A stretch of DNA of 49,583 bases from an uncultured Porphyromonadaceae bacterium (GTDB lineage Bacteria > Bacteroidota > Bacteroidia > Bacteroidales > Muribaculaceae). Position 1 is the stretch's first letter. Every line of letters starts with the position of its first letter. The notes below the pieces were generated by a model. That model worked only from the letters and a program-made list of their open reading frames with translations. It did no database searches and was not told the origin of the DNA. The position numbers and the translations under genes are program-made. The DNA lies in assembly GCA_947175665.1 (NCBI GenBank), contig CAMWNR010000006.1, forward strand, positions 1 to 49,583. The letters are read 5' to 3'. Of this stretch, positions 25,655 through 34,409 are shown one piece after another.

Positions 25655-26179
25655 ATGAATAAAAACAGTATTATATTGATTGTTTTATTTCCGGTACTTG
25701 TGCTTCTGCAGGTTCTGATATTCAATCATATCATTCTATTTAACTTTGCCGTACCTTTTATCTTTATATACTTCATTATCCGTCTCCCGATAGGATTGAA
25801 TAAAAATATCCTCTTTACCCTCTCTTTCTTATTAGGATTTATAGTCGATATATTCTCGGATACCCCGGGGGTTAACTCCCTATCCTCACTGATATTGTCA
25901 GCGGTAAAAACACCTATATTCTATGCTTACGTACCGCGTGATGATAAAACAAAATTTATCGTACCTACGATAGAGAGTCTGGGATGGCAGAATTACTCGA
26001 AATATCTTCTCACTATGTCTGCAGTATTCTGCTTTTGCTGCTTTAGTATCGAATTTTTCTCATACGCAAGCATCAAGAATATTGCTCTCCTTACTCTCGG
26101 CAGTACAATCATTACTTTCTGTCTGCTTTATGGTGTGGATTGTCTTTTACCTTCAGGCAAGTCCGCTTACTCTTCATAA
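25655..26179 (+). CDS. mreD: Rod shape-determining protein MreD
   Basis: A small integral membrane partner of MreC. The 174 residues are almost entirely hydrophobic, with five to six predicted membrane helices (for example SIILIVLFPVLVLLQVLIF and FAVPFIFIYFIIRLP). The MreD-type motif GLNKNILFTLSFLLGFIVDIFSD lies in the middle, read as GLNKNILF through GFIVDIFSD. Sequence conservation in this family is low, so the identification rests on topology, this motif and the position between mreC and mrdA. The mrdA start is 22 bases further on. Confidence 0.92.
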   Translation: MNKNSIILIVLFPVLVLLQVLIFNHIILFNFAVPFIFIYFIIRLPIGLNKNILFTLSFLLGFIVDIFSDTPGVNSLSSLILSAVKTPIFYAYVPRDDKTKFIVPTIESLGWQNYSKYLLTMSAVFCFCCFSIEFFSYASIKNIALLTLGSTIITFCLLYGVDCLLPSGKSAYSS

Positions 26180-26201
26180 ATGCACCTTACTCCTCATATA
26201 A

Positions 26202-28058
26202 ATGAATACAGATTATAATCTTAAGAAACGAAGATATGTAATAGCAGGCTTCATCATCGTATTGGTATGCATTTATATTTTCCGATTGTTTACGCTCCAG
26301 GTTACCGATGATAAATATAAGGCCAATGCTATCAGCAACGCATTCCTGCGACGGGTTATTTATCCGGCCCGTGGATTAATGTATGATCGTAACGGCAGAC
26401 TTCTGGTGTTCAACCAGCCTGCCTACGATGTCATGCTTATTCCTAAAGATGTAGGCAAATCACTTGATACGGTCGCTCTTTGCGAGGTTCTTAATCTGAC
26501 CAAGGAAGAACTTGAGAAAAAATGGGCGGATATGAAAGATCCGAGACGCAATCCCGGTTATTCAGCCTATACGCCCCAGAAACTTATATCCCATCTCTCT
26601 CAGGAAGATTACGGCCGCCTGCAGGAGAAACTATACCTTTTCCCGGGATTCTTCGTACAGAAGCGTACCATACGTCAATATTCATCACCGGCCGGTGCCA
26701 ATATTCTCGGTAATATACGTGAGGTTTCTGCAAATGACATAGAGAAAGATGAGTATTACAAAGCCGGTGATTACACCGGAGATCTGGGTGTGGAGAAAAG
26801 TTATGAGAAAGTACTGAGAGGTATAAAGGGTGAAGAGATTCTCATGAAAGATGCTCATGGTCGTATCAAAGGTAAATATGAGGATGGTATTCATGATGTC
26901 GCTCCCGAATCAGGCAAAAATCTCACACTCTCCATTGACATGGATCTACAGGAATATGGAGAGAAACTGATGGCAGGAAAAATCGGGGCTATCGTAGCCA
27001 TCGAACCCGCGACAGGTGAGATCCTATGCCTTGTCACTTCTCCGAACTATGACCCTTCTCTACTTATCGGTAAGCAGAGAGGTAAAAATTATGCCGACCT
27101 GGTTCGTGACCCTTTAAAGCCTCTGTATGACCGTTCCATACAGGGTGCCTACCCTCCCGGATCAACCTTTAAGCCGACTCAAGGTCTGATATTTTTGCAA
27201 GAAGGTGTGGTAACTACATCCACTATGTATCCTTGTCATCATGGTTACATAAATAAATTGAGGGTTGGATGTCACGGTCATGCCTCCCCTATTGCACTTA
27301 AACCGGCCCTGCAGACCTCTTGTAACGCTTACTTTTGCTGGGGGTTCAAAAACATGATTGATAAACGAGGTACCACTCCCCGTAATCAATTGGAAAAGTG
27401 GAAAAATTATATGGTGGAGATGGGCTACGGTTATCGTCTGGGAATAGACCTGCCGAGCGAGAGCCGCGGTTTTATACCTAATCCTGATTTTTACAGTTCT
27501 TCATTTAGAGGGGCCAACTGGAGCGGTAACTCTATAATTTCAATATCCATAGGTCAGGGTGAAGTACTCGCCACCCCACTCCAGATCGCTAATTTAGGGG
27601 CTACAATCGCCAATCGCGGTTTTTTCTATACCCCTCATGTGGTTAAAGAGATATCGGGTGATAAAATTGACTCGAAATATAAGGAGAAGCATACCCCTCA
27701 TATCAAGAAAGAGTATTATCAGGATGTAGCCGAGGGGATGCGCATGGCTGTATTAGGCGGTACGTGCCGCACTGCCAACCTCCCCGGAATCGAAGTAGCC
27801 GGTAAGACCGGTACCGCTCAAAATCCGCACGGCAAAGACCACTCTGTATTTATGGGATTCGCCCCCTATCGTGATCCTCGTATAGCGGTGGCGGTGTATG
27901 TGGAAAATGCCGGCTTCGGGGCTACTTATGGTGTACCTATCGGTTCGCTGATTATCGAGAAATACCTGAACGGTGAGATCAGTGCTGCGCGTAAAGGGAT
28001 AGAAGAACGAATGTTGAACTCTAATACAATCTCGTCAAGTGGAGTTAAGAAACACTGA
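26202..28058 (+). CDS. mrdA: Penicillin-binding protein 2 (elongation transpeptidase)
   Basis: The class B PBP that cross-links peptidoglycan in the elongasome with RodA. The 618 residues have one N-terminal membrane helix (about 12-33), a pedestal domain (RGLMYDRNGRLLVFNQPAYD), and the transpeptidase domain with SxxK as STFK near residue 322, SGNS in NWSGNSIISISIGQGE and KTGTAQ near 534. Spacing is normal and all active-site motifs are intact. Its last 20 bases overlap a GTG that may start rodA, which suggests translational coupling. Confidence 0.96.
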   Translation: MNTDYNLKKRRYVIAGFIIVLVCIYIFRLFTLQVTDDKYKANAISNAFLRRVIYPARGLMYDRNGRLLVFNQPAYDVMLIPKDVGKSLDTVALCEVLNLTKEELEKKWADMKDPRRNPGYSAYTPQKLISHLSQEDYGRLQEKLYLFPGFFVQKRTIRQYSSPAGANILGNIREVSANDIEKDEYYKAGDYTGDLGVEKSYEKVLRGIKGEEILMKDAHGRIKGKYEDGIHDVAPESGKNLTLSIDMDLQEYGEKLMAGKIGAIVAIEPATGEILCLVTSPNYDPSLLIGKQRGKNYADLVRDPLKPLYDRSIQGAYPPGSTFKPTQGLIFLQEGVVTTSTMYPCHHGYINKLRVGCHGHASPIALKPALQTSCNAYFCWGFKNMIDKRGTTPRNQLEKWKNYMVEMGYGYRLGIDLPSESRGFIPNPDFYSSSFRGANWSGNSIISISIGQGEVLATPLQIANLGATIANRGFFYTPHVVKEISGDKIDSKYKEKHTPHIKKEYYQDVAEGMRMAVLGGTCRTANLPGIEVAGKTGTAQNPHGKDHSVFMGFAPYRDPRIAVAVYVENAGFGATYGVPIGSLIIEKYLNGEISAARKGIEERMLNSNTISSSGVKKH

Positions 28059-29508
28059 TACAAACGTATCCATGTTCCGTAATCTGGATTGGATAACTAT
28101 CATATTATACATTATTCTTGTCGGTGCCGGGATATTCAGTATCTACGCGGCAAGTTATGATTTTGATAATGCATCTATACTGGACTTTAACGAGTTTTCC
28201 GGCAAACAATTAGTTTGGGCCGGGTTAGGACTTTTACTTGGATGCGTAGTACTCCTTATCGACTACAGAATGTATGAGGCATACGCTTACCCGATATACG
28301 GGGTAGTTTTATTGCTGCTTTTAGTTACGATATTTGTTGCTCCGGACATCAAAGGCTCCCGATCGTGGCTCGTATTCGGACCTGTAAGCCTGCAACCTGC
28401 CGAATTCGGTAAGTTCGCCACCGCTTTAGCGCTTGCCAAACTATTTGATAATTACAATTTTAACCTCAATCAGAAATTATCCAACTATTTCAGGGCTTTA
28501 ATAATAATCTTTCTCCCTATTATATTGATTCTGCTGCAGAAAGAGACAGGATCCGCGCTGGTATACATATCATTGATTTTTGTGTTGTACCGTGAAGGGA
28601 TGAGCGGATTGATTTTATTCTCAGTGCTATGTGCGGTTGTTTACTTTGTCGTGGCAGTTAAATTTGCTGACCCGCTGATACTCGGCATACCGATGGGAGA
28701 ATTTACTGTACTACTTATTATATCACTTATTTTCTGCTGTATGCTACTGTTTTATTGCAAGGATATAATTATAGCGAGAAATGTGATATTCGGATATGTT
28801 ATTTCGGGAGTTATTGTCGGCATCCTTGCCACATTCGGGATAGATATAAACGGGGCAGTTTACTTCCTGAGCATGCTCGGAATAGGGTGTATATATGTAG
28901 CGATAGCAATGTTCCGGCAAAGGATCGAAAAATTTCTTATAACTATCGCTTTTGCCGCTGTATCGGTGATGTTTCTTTTCTCGGTCAACTACGTATTTAC
29001 AAATATTCTACAGCCTCACCAGCGCCAACGTATCAAAGTAACCTTAGGTATTGTGGAAGACTTGAGAGGAGCAGGATATAATGTAAATCAATCTAAGATA
29101 GCAATCGGTTCGGGTGGTGTAACCGGTAAAGGATTTCTCAACGGCACTCAGACAAAATTGAAATATGTACCCGAACAGCATACAGACTTCATATTCTGTA
29201 CCATTGGAGAAGAACAAGGGTTTATCGGTGCAACCGCAGTTTTAATTCTTTTTCTCGCATTGATACTACGAATAGTTCACATCGCCGAGCGCCAGCGTAC
29301 TCCTTTCGGGCGTGTATATGGATATTGCGTAGCCAGTTATCTGATATTCCACTTATCCATAAATGTCGGGATGGTGTTAGGGTTATGTCCGGTAATAGGA
29401 ATCCCCTTGCCGCTGTTCAGTTATGGAGGAAGTTCGCTTTGGGGCTTCACAATCCTTCTATTTATCCTCTTGCGTATAGATGCAGCCCGAAGAGAACGAC
29501 GGGATTAA
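28039..29508 (+). CDS. rodA: Rod shape-determining protein RodA (SEDS glycosyltransferase)
   Basis: The peptidoglycan polymerase of the elongasome, partner of PBP2. About ten membrane helices are visible, with SEDS signatures: QPAEFGKFATALALAK, the catalytic Asp region EQHTDFIFCTIGEEQGF, and the C-terminal GIPLPLFSYGGSS. At 489 residues from the GTG (478 from the ATG at 28072) it is longer than E. coli RodA, with extra membrane segments in the middle (about residues 210-310), as in other Bacteroidales. The GTG start overlaps mrdA by 20 bases; the ATG 33 bases later is an alternative I cannot exclude. It is the last gene of the operon; an imperfect terminator follows. Confidence 0.93.
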   Translation: MELRNTDTNVSMFRNLDWITIILYIILVGAGIFSIYAASYDFDNASILDFNEFSGKQLVWAGLGLLLGCVVLLIDYRMYEAYAYPIYGVVLLLLLVTIFVAPDIKGSRSWLVFGPVSLQPAEFGKFATALALAKLFDNYNFNLNQKLSNYFRALIIIFLPIILILLQKETGSALVYISLIFVLYREGMSGLILFSVLCAVVYFVVAVKFADPLILGIPMGEFTVLLIISLIFCCMLLFYCKDIIIARNVIFGYVISGVIVGILATFGIDINGAVYFLSMLGIGCIYVAIAMFRQRIEKFLITIAFAAVSVMFLFSVNYVFTNILQPHQRQRIKVTLGIVEDLRGAGYNVNQSKIAIGSGGVTGKGFLNGTQTKLKYVPEQHTDFIFCTIGEEQGFIGATAVLILFLALILRIVHIAERQRTPFGRVYGYCVASYLIFHLSINVGMVLGLCPVIGIPLPLFSYGGSSLWGFTILLFILLRIDAARRERRD

Positions 29509-29515
29509 GACGCCA

Positions 29516-29534
29516 CCCACAAGATTCTTGTGGG
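29516..29534 (+). terminator. Hairpin after rodA, weak terminator
   Basis: CCCACAAGA and TCTTGTGGG form a 9-bp stem with a single-base loop centre. The sequence after it is G-rich before reaching TTTAATTT, so termination may be partial. Confidence 0.5.
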
Positions 29535-29547
29535 ACGGGGACTTTAA

Positions 29548-29579
29548 TTTGGATAATAAAACAATAATATTTATATTTG
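29548..29579 (+). promoter_or_regulatory. Promoter of the XRE regulator gene
   Basis: TTTG (29548-29551), 20 bases, TATATTTG (29572-29579): complete consensus. The start is expected near 29586, so the leader is under 20 bases. Confidence 0.8.
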
Positions 29580-29603
29580 TGCTATATATAAGATCAAAAT
29601 AAT

Positions 29604-30071
29604 ATGAGCAGAATTGATATAGCAAGACTCAGAAAAAATGAAGGATTGAGTCAACGTAAATTGGCCGAAATGCTGGAGATCAGACCCAGTTTTCTATCTG
29701 CTATTGAAAATGGTCGCAGCCGGCTACCGGAAGATAAGGTAGAAAAAATCAAGGCACTATTCGGTACAGAAATTATCGAAGAATACATCTATGAGGAGTA
29801 TGAAGAGAATGTAGTGCCACCGCATACACATATACATGATGAGACTGACTCACTGAGTCAATTGCTTGATAAATTTCATACGCTCGCTCACCAACGCCAT
29901 AATCAACCCAACGATAAGGTAATGGAGTTGGTAACCCGACTCGATAAACTGAGTGAGAGAAACGACCGTTTATCCGGCAAAATCGATGATCTCCGAGACC
30001 TTGTAGACCAATTGCGACAAGAAAACCTAAGACTAAAAGAACTTCTGATAAAAAACCAAATCAAATACTAA
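29604..30071 (+). CDS. XRE-family HTH regulator with C-terminal coiled coil
   Basis: A 155-residue DNA-binding protein. Residues about 6-56 are a Cro/C1-type helix-turn-helix (ARLRKNEGLSQRKLAEMLE then IRPSFLSAIENGRSRLPEDK). A short acidic and His-rich linker follows (EYEENVVPPHTHIH). The rest is a long heptad-patterned helix (RLDKLSERNDRLSGKIDDL; QLRQENLRLKELL) that should form a coiled-coil dimer. No ligand or protease domain is visible. Targets are unknown; its own promoter and the 10-bp repeat array directly downstream are the nearest candidates. It is transcribed alone. Confidence 0.85.
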   Translation: MSRIDIARLRKNEGLSQRKLAEMLEIRPSFLSAIENGRSRLPEDKVEKIKALFGTEIIEEYIYEEYEENVVPPHTHIHDETDSLSQLLDKFHTLAHQRHNQPNDKVMELVTRLDKLSERNDRLSGKIDDLRDLVDQLRQENLRLKELLIKNQIKY

Positions 30072-30080
30072 CCCAATATA

Positions 30081-30182
30081 TAAATCAAGATATTCAGCCC
30101 AAATCAAGATTAATCAAGATAAATCAGGCTAAATCAAGATTAATCCAGGCTAAATCAAGATAAATCAGCCTAAATCAAGCCA
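30081..30182. repeat. 10-bp phased repeat array, copy 2
   Basis: About ten units of a degenerate 10-mer (TAAATCAAGA, AAATCAAGAT, AAATCAGGCT and similar). AATCA starts at 30083, 30102, 30112, 30122, 30132, then AATCC at 30142 and AATCA at 30153, 30163 and 30173. The 10-base step keeps every unit on one face of the helix. It lies between the convergent XRE regulator and methyltransferase genes. Confidence 0.88.
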
Positions 30183-30191
30183 ACCACCGGG

Positions 30192-30803
30192 TTATAATTC
30201 ACCGGTAGCCCCATTACAAATACTGATTACGTATGCATCTTCGCTATCCTCAACCACTTTAGCATCGTACCCCCACCCGCAAATAGTTTTTGACAATTCA
30301 TACGCCCCCGGCAAACAATCGCTATCCGCCCCTCTGCTATGGTGGATTTCATTTATAAATTTCTCATCAGACGGGAATGCGATAATAATCTTTCCTCCCG
30401 GTTTGATATTAATTTTAAAAAGCCAGTCAATTGTATCTTTAGGGTAATGTAAATGCGGATACACTGAGTATAACAGTACAATATCATAATTACCCGGTAT
30501 TATCTGCTCCTCAAAATCTATCTTCAAGAACTCGACATTATTCAAAGATACATATTTACGCTTGGCTATCTCAAGCATACCATCTGACAAGTCAACACCA
30601 ACTATCTTTCCGTCAACTCCGACACGTTGTGATAAATATGGCACCAATACCCCTGTACCGGTACCTAAATCCAAAATATCCATACCCCTATCTATGGATA
30701 TTAAATCTAAAATATGATTTATACGTTGAGGAGTGGATCTAACTTCATTGTTATCCCACTCAGGCGCCAACATATCAAAAAATTCTATTTCCGAATCAGT
30801 CAT
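30192..30803 (-). CDS. Class I SAM-dependent methyltransferase
   Basis: A 203-residue Rossmann methyltransferase. SAM motif I is DILDLGTGTGVLVPYL at about residues 43-58, motif II is IVGVDLSDGMLEIAK, and motif IV-like DIVLLYSVYPHLHYP follows. This is the small Methyltransf_11/25 type that acts on small molecules, lipids or quinones; the substrate cannot be read from sequence. It is transcribed leftward, divergently from the TonB receptor gene, with promoters less than 60 bases apart, so the two may be controlled together. Its -7 box is TAATTTTG at 30832-30839 on the minus strand. Confidence 0.85.
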   Translation of the reverse strand: MTDSEIEFFDMLAPEWDNNEVRSTPQRINHILDLISIDRGMDILDLGTGTGVLVPYLSQRVGVDGKIVGVDLSDGMLEIAKRKYVSLNNVEFLKIDFEEQIIPGNYDIVLLYSVYPHLHYPKDTIDWLFKINIKPGGKIIIAFPSDEKFINEIHHSRGADSDCLPGAYELSKTICGWGYDAKVVEDSEDAYVISICNGATGEL

Positions 30804-30831
30804 GTTTAGTGAATCTTTACTTATTTATTTG

Positions 30832-30839
30832 CAAAATTA
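30832..30839 (-). promoter_or_regulatory. -7 box of the methyltransferase gene
   Basis: CAAAATTA on the plus strand reads TAATTTTG on the minus strand, with a TTG core 20 bases upstream (CAA at 30860-30862). It interleaves with the rightward promoter at 30849-30879. Confidence 0.5.
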
Positions 30840-30848
30840 AGTAATTGT

Positions 30849-30879
30849 TTTGTAAATAACAATAATATTTGTACCTTTG
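30849..30879 (+). promoter_or_regulatory. Promoter of the TonB receptor-permease operon
   Basis: TTTG (30849-30852), 19 bases, TACCTTTG (30872-30879): complete consensus. Start near 30886; leader of about 23 bases. Confidence 0.8.
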
Positions 30880-30908
30880 TCTCAATAGAAATTTAAAAAT
30901 ACTAAATT

Positions 30909-32786
30909 ATGAACCCGAATACTCCCCTTTTGCTCTGCGGAATGTCGCTATTGAGCATCTTCCCTACTTTTGCTTCAGATACCGCAAAAGATACTTTAAA
31001 TCTTCAGGAACTGGTAGTTACTGCTCCTCTTAAGACTAATCCGGATCTTATCCCCCTCAATGTCACTCAGATTACATCCGAGCAGATAGATAAGTCGGGT
31101 GAGAGTTCTTTACTTCCGGTACTTGTATCTAAGGTACCGGGGCTGTTTGTAACCGAACGAGGCTTTGCAGGATATGGAGTGTCAGGAGGTAGCGCAGGTG
31201 AAGTAAATATCAGAGGTGTGGGGCAAGGTAATAAAGTCTTATTCATGATAGATGGTCAGCCTCAGTGGGCAGGCGTGTTCGGCCATAGTCTTGCGGATAC
31301 ATACGTGGCTAATGGTATTGAAAAAGTGGAGGTTGTCAAGGGTCCCTCTTCTCTGCTATACGGTTCCAATGCCATGGGTGGCTCGATAAATCTCGTCACT
31401 CACTCTCAAAATAAGGATGGTCTTACAGGAAGAGCGAGAGCAATGTTCGGCTCTTTTTCAACTCAGAAATTCGCTCTCTCTTCCGGCTACAAGAAGGGTA
31501 AATTCTCAGCCACTCTTTCAGGGCAACTCGATCGCAGTAACGGCAATAGAGAACGCAGTGCCTTTTGGCTTGCCAATGAGTTTGCTCAGGTTAAATATGC
31601 GGTGTCAAAAAACTGGAGTTTAGCCGGCATGGTTGACATGACTCAGAGTTATGCTCAAAATCCGGGTACACTTCAAGATCCGCTTGAGAACATGTGGACC
31701 GATATTTTCCGCGGTTCAGGAGGGGTGTATGTGAAAAATACCTATGATATATGCGATGGTGGTATTCAGGGATATATCAATTGGGGTCGACATAACGTAG
31801 ACGACGGCAATGCTCCCGGCACCACCCCTAAAGATTATCTGTTTCATTCCACTGACTATAATATGGGCTTTACTGCCTACGAGTCCTTATATCTCTGGAA
31901 TGCAAATATCTTGTCTGCCGGAATTGATTTCCAGCATTGGGGCGGACATATATGGAATACAGATAAAGCAGACAGTTCGGTGCGCAGTTCCGAAGCATGG
32001 CATCATGTAAATGAAGTTGCCGGATATGTAATGATGCAACAAGGTTTTGTGCACGATATTCTGAATGTAAACGCCGGTGTAAGACTTCAACACGGTTCTA
32101 CTTATGGCAATATCTGGGTTCCTCAGGCGGGTATAATTATTAAACCCGGCTACAACTCGCAGATTAAAGCATCGTTCAGCAAGGGATTCAGAGCACCTAA
32201 TATCCGTGAGTTATACCTCTATCCACCGGCAAATGCAGACCTCAAGCCGGAGTATATGCTCAACTATGAGATAAGTTACCGCCAGCATCTTCTCAATTAC
32301 AAACTGATGTTAGGTGCCGCGATATTCTATATTGACGGCAAAAACATGATTCAGACCGTGCGTGTCGATGGTCGTCCTAAGAATGTAAATACCGGCAAAT
32401 TCCATAATAAAGGTTTTGAATTGGAAGCATCTTATCTTATTCTCGATAATCTTCAGGCCGGTGCTTCCTGGTCTTATCTGCATACTGACTCTGATAATCT
32501 ATACTCACCCAAAAATAAATTTAATGCCGAGGTGACTTACTCCCCCGGAAACTTCGCATTTACTCTTGAGGAGATGAGCATCTGGAGTATGAAAAACGGA
32601 AATCCGTCAGGAGCAACCGAAAGTTACTCACTTCTTAATCTGAGAGCAGCCTATACATTCTCATCAAAAGTACCTGTCACCTTGTCGATAAAAGTAGACA
32701 ATATCACCAACAATCATTATGAGATCATATATGGTTGTCCGATGCCCGGTACTACATTGATGGGTGGAGTTGAGTTTAAATTTTGA
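30909..32786 (+). CDS. TonB-dependent outer-membrane receptor
   Basis: A 625-residue receptor for active uptake across the outer membrane. After the signal peptide (MNPNTPLLLCGMSLLSIF, cleaved near TFAS) comes the TonB-box-like LQELVVTAP, the plug domain (PGLFVTERGFAGYG; VNIRGVGQGNKVLFMIDGQPQ; VEVVKGPSSLLYGSNAMGGSI) and a 22-strand barrel ending MGGVEFKF. The TonB C-box motifs FSKGFRAPNIRELYLYPPAN and LKPEYMLNYEISYR support it. There is no SusD gene and no N-terminal carboxypeptidase-like extension, so it resembles BtuB- or siderophore-type receptors rather than a SusC. The NupG-like permease starts 13 bases downstream and probably carries the same ligand. Confidence 0.93.
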   Translation: MNPNTPLLLCGMSLLSIFPTFASDTAKDTLNLQELVVTAPLKTNPDLIPLNVTQITSEQIDKSGESSLLPVLVSKVPGLFVTERGFAGYGVSGGSAGEVNIRGVGQGNKVLFMIDGQPQWAGVFGHSLADTYVANGIEKVEVVKGPSSLLYGSNAMGGSINLVTHSQNKDGLTGRARAMFGSFSTQKFALSSGYKKGKFSATLSGQLDRSNGNRERSAFWLANEFAQVKYAVSKNWSLAGMVDMTQSYAQNPGTLQDPLENMWTDIFRGSGGVYVKNTYDICDGGIQGYINWGRHNVDDGNAPGTTPKDYLFHSTDYNMGFTAYESLYLWNANILSAGIDFQHWGGHIWNTDKADSSVRSSEAWHHVNEVAGYVMMQQGFVHDILNVNAGVRLQHGSTYGNIWVPQAGIIIKPGYNSQIKASFSKGFRAPNIRELYLYPPANADLKPEYMLNYEISYRQHLLNYKLMLGAAIFYIDGKNMIQTVRVDGRPKNVNTGKFHNKGFELEASYLILDNLQAGASWSYLHTDSDNLYSPKNKFNAEVTYSPGNFAFTLEEMSIWSMKNGNPSGATESYSLLNLRAAYTFSSKVPVTLSIKVDNITNNHYEIIYGCPMPGTTLMGGVEFKF

Positions 32787-32798
32787 CATCCCGAATAG

Positions 32799-34154
32799 AT
32801 GACAAGATTAAGATTATCTATACTATATTTCCTCCAATTCAGTATTTGGGGTTGCTATCTTACCAGTCTCGGGCAGTTTCTTGGTGCTTCGGGACTGGGA
32901 AAAGATATAGCATGGTTTTATGCAGCGATCGGTATAGTTTCTATCGTTACCCCTCCCCTGTTAGGGAGACTTGCCGATAAGTTGAGCAACCCTCAATATC
33001 TGCTTGCCGGTTGCCATGCTATTGCAGCCCTACTTATGCTTTCGCTTTGGGGATATGCCAAAGGGAGCGAGTCACTTAATTTTATCTGCACGTATTTATT
33101 ATATCTCGGTTTCCTCAGTTTTTATATGCCTACTATGGCACTATCAAACACTGTATCATTCAGGATTATCGATCAATCCGGAGGGAATACCGTAACATCA
33201 TTCCCGCGTATACGAATCTGGGGTACTGTCGGATTTATAGCCGCGATGTGGTTCGTAAATTCTGCATACGTTGATAACGGTACAATACATTTTACCTTAA
33301 GCGATTCTGTAGATACCGGTCACCTTAGATTTCAATACAATTCCATGCAGTTATTCTGCAGTGGTATAATGGGCATTTTAACATCCATCTACTCTTTATC
33401 TCTTCCGCTAAAAACCGGAGTATCTGTTGAGAGGATTGACCGCCCTGTCAGAAACGAAAACATAATTATTGCCACACGCAGGTTATGTAAAGTCAAGAGA
33501 GCAGGAATTTTTCTGATCTTTGTAATCTTAGCGGGGGTCTGTCTGCAAATTTCCAATGGATATGCCACTCCATATATCACGCACTTTATCGCCCTGCCTG
33601 AATTCAGATCTTCGTTGGCAGCCGGAAATGCCACGATGCTATTCTCATTATCTCAAATATCCGAAGCATTATGTGTACTTCTGGTGGGTATATCTCTCAA
33701 AAGGATCGGGATTAAGTGGGTATATGCAATCGGCTTATTCGCGTGGTGCGGAAGATTTTTGATGTTAGGTACAGGTAATCCTGACAGCGGACTATGGCTA
33801 TTGATCGGCTCTATGCTGATATACGGCATATCCTTTAACTTCATCACCATAGCCGGGCATCTATACATCCAGCAGATAGCGCCCGCTGATATGAAAGGAT
33901 TGGCTCAGGGTATAATGATGTTTATGAGTAACGGAATTGGAGCGACAACCGGTATATTTATCGCCGGCTCAATAGTTAATCATTGGTGCAGATGGGAATT
34001 TATCAACATCGGTGATACTCCGGTAAGGTTGTTTATGGGAGAGTGGTTGTGGCCATGGCTTATTTTTGCTGTATACGCCTTTGTAATAGCAGCGGCATGG
34101 TTATTAACCAACCAACTATTTGCTCGGAAGAATCTCAAATCAGAAAACAAATAG
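32799..34154 (+). CDS. NupG-like MFS permease (nucleoside:H+ symporter family)
   Basis: A 451-residue inner-membrane protein with 12 predicted helices. The N-terminus RLSILYFLQFSIWGCYLTSL matches the start of the NupG/XapB family (Nuc_H_symport), and GIVSIVTPPLLGRLADKL is the loop 2-3 motif. Family members import nucleosides with protons. Position directly behind a TonB receptor suggests a two-step uptake route across both membranes, for a nucleoside or a related solute; this is inference. A terminator follows at 34221. Confidence 0.82.
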   Translation: MTRLRLSILYFLQFSIWGCYLTSLGQFLGASGLGKDIAWFYAAIGIVSIVTPPLLGRLADKLSNPQYLLAGCHAIAALLMLSLWGYAKGSESLNFICTYLLYLGFLSFYMPTMALSNTVSFRIIDQSGGNTVTSFPRIRIWGTVGFIAAMWFVNSAYVDNGTIHFTLSDSVDTGHLRFQYNSMQLFCSGIMGILTSIYSLSLPLKTGVSVERIDRPVRNENIIIATRRLCKVKRAGIFLIFVILAGVCLQISNGYATPYITHFIALPEFRSSLAAGNATMLFSLSQISEALCVLLVGISLKRIGIKWVYAIGLFAWCGRFLMLGTGNPDSGLWLLIGSMLIYGISFNFITIAGHLYIQQIAPADMKGLAQGIMMFMSNGIGATTGIFIAGSIVNHWCRWEFINIGDTPVRLFMGEWLWPWLIFAVYAFVIAAAWLLTNQLFARKNLKSENK

Positions 34155-34220
34155 AAATACCTCAATCCAATATTTTAACATTCTACTTACAGATAAAGTA
34201 GTTATAAATAAGTTGTAAGA

Positions 34221-34257
34221 TTGACGTAACCACTTAAATAGCGGTTGCGTCAATTTT
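34221..34257 (+). terminator. Terminator of the receptor-permease operon
   Basis: TTGACGTAACC and GGTTGCGTCAA form an 11-bp stem with one G-U pair and an 11-base loop, followed by TTTTC. Confidence 0.85.
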
Positions 34258-34287
34258 CTGTGTTAATTAATGTTAAACTTTGTTAAC

Positions 34288-34296
34288 GGGGGGGGG
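34288..34296. repeat. G9 homopolymer at a promoter
   Basis: Nine consecutive G in otherwise AT-rich DNA, about 22 bases before the -7 box at 34318. Its 3' end falls where the -33 box should be. Long G runs slip during replication and are a classic basis of phase-variable promoters. Confidence 0.7.
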
Positions 34297-34317
34297 TATT
34301 TTTAGAAATGCTTTTTA

Positions 34318-34325
34318 TATATTTG
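34318..34325 (+). promoter_or_regulatory. -7 box of the pilus-like operon
   Basis: TATATTTG fits TAnnTTTG. No TTTG lies 19-21 bases upstream; that place is taken by the end of the G run and GTATTT. The start is expected near 34332, with a leader of about 78 bases. Confidence 0.55.
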
Positions 34326-34409
34326 CGCAATCGAATAGGAAATGTTTACATCTTCATTATGTATACATCTATCTTAGAATCAAAATTAAATCTAACATAG
34401 TTAATAGAA

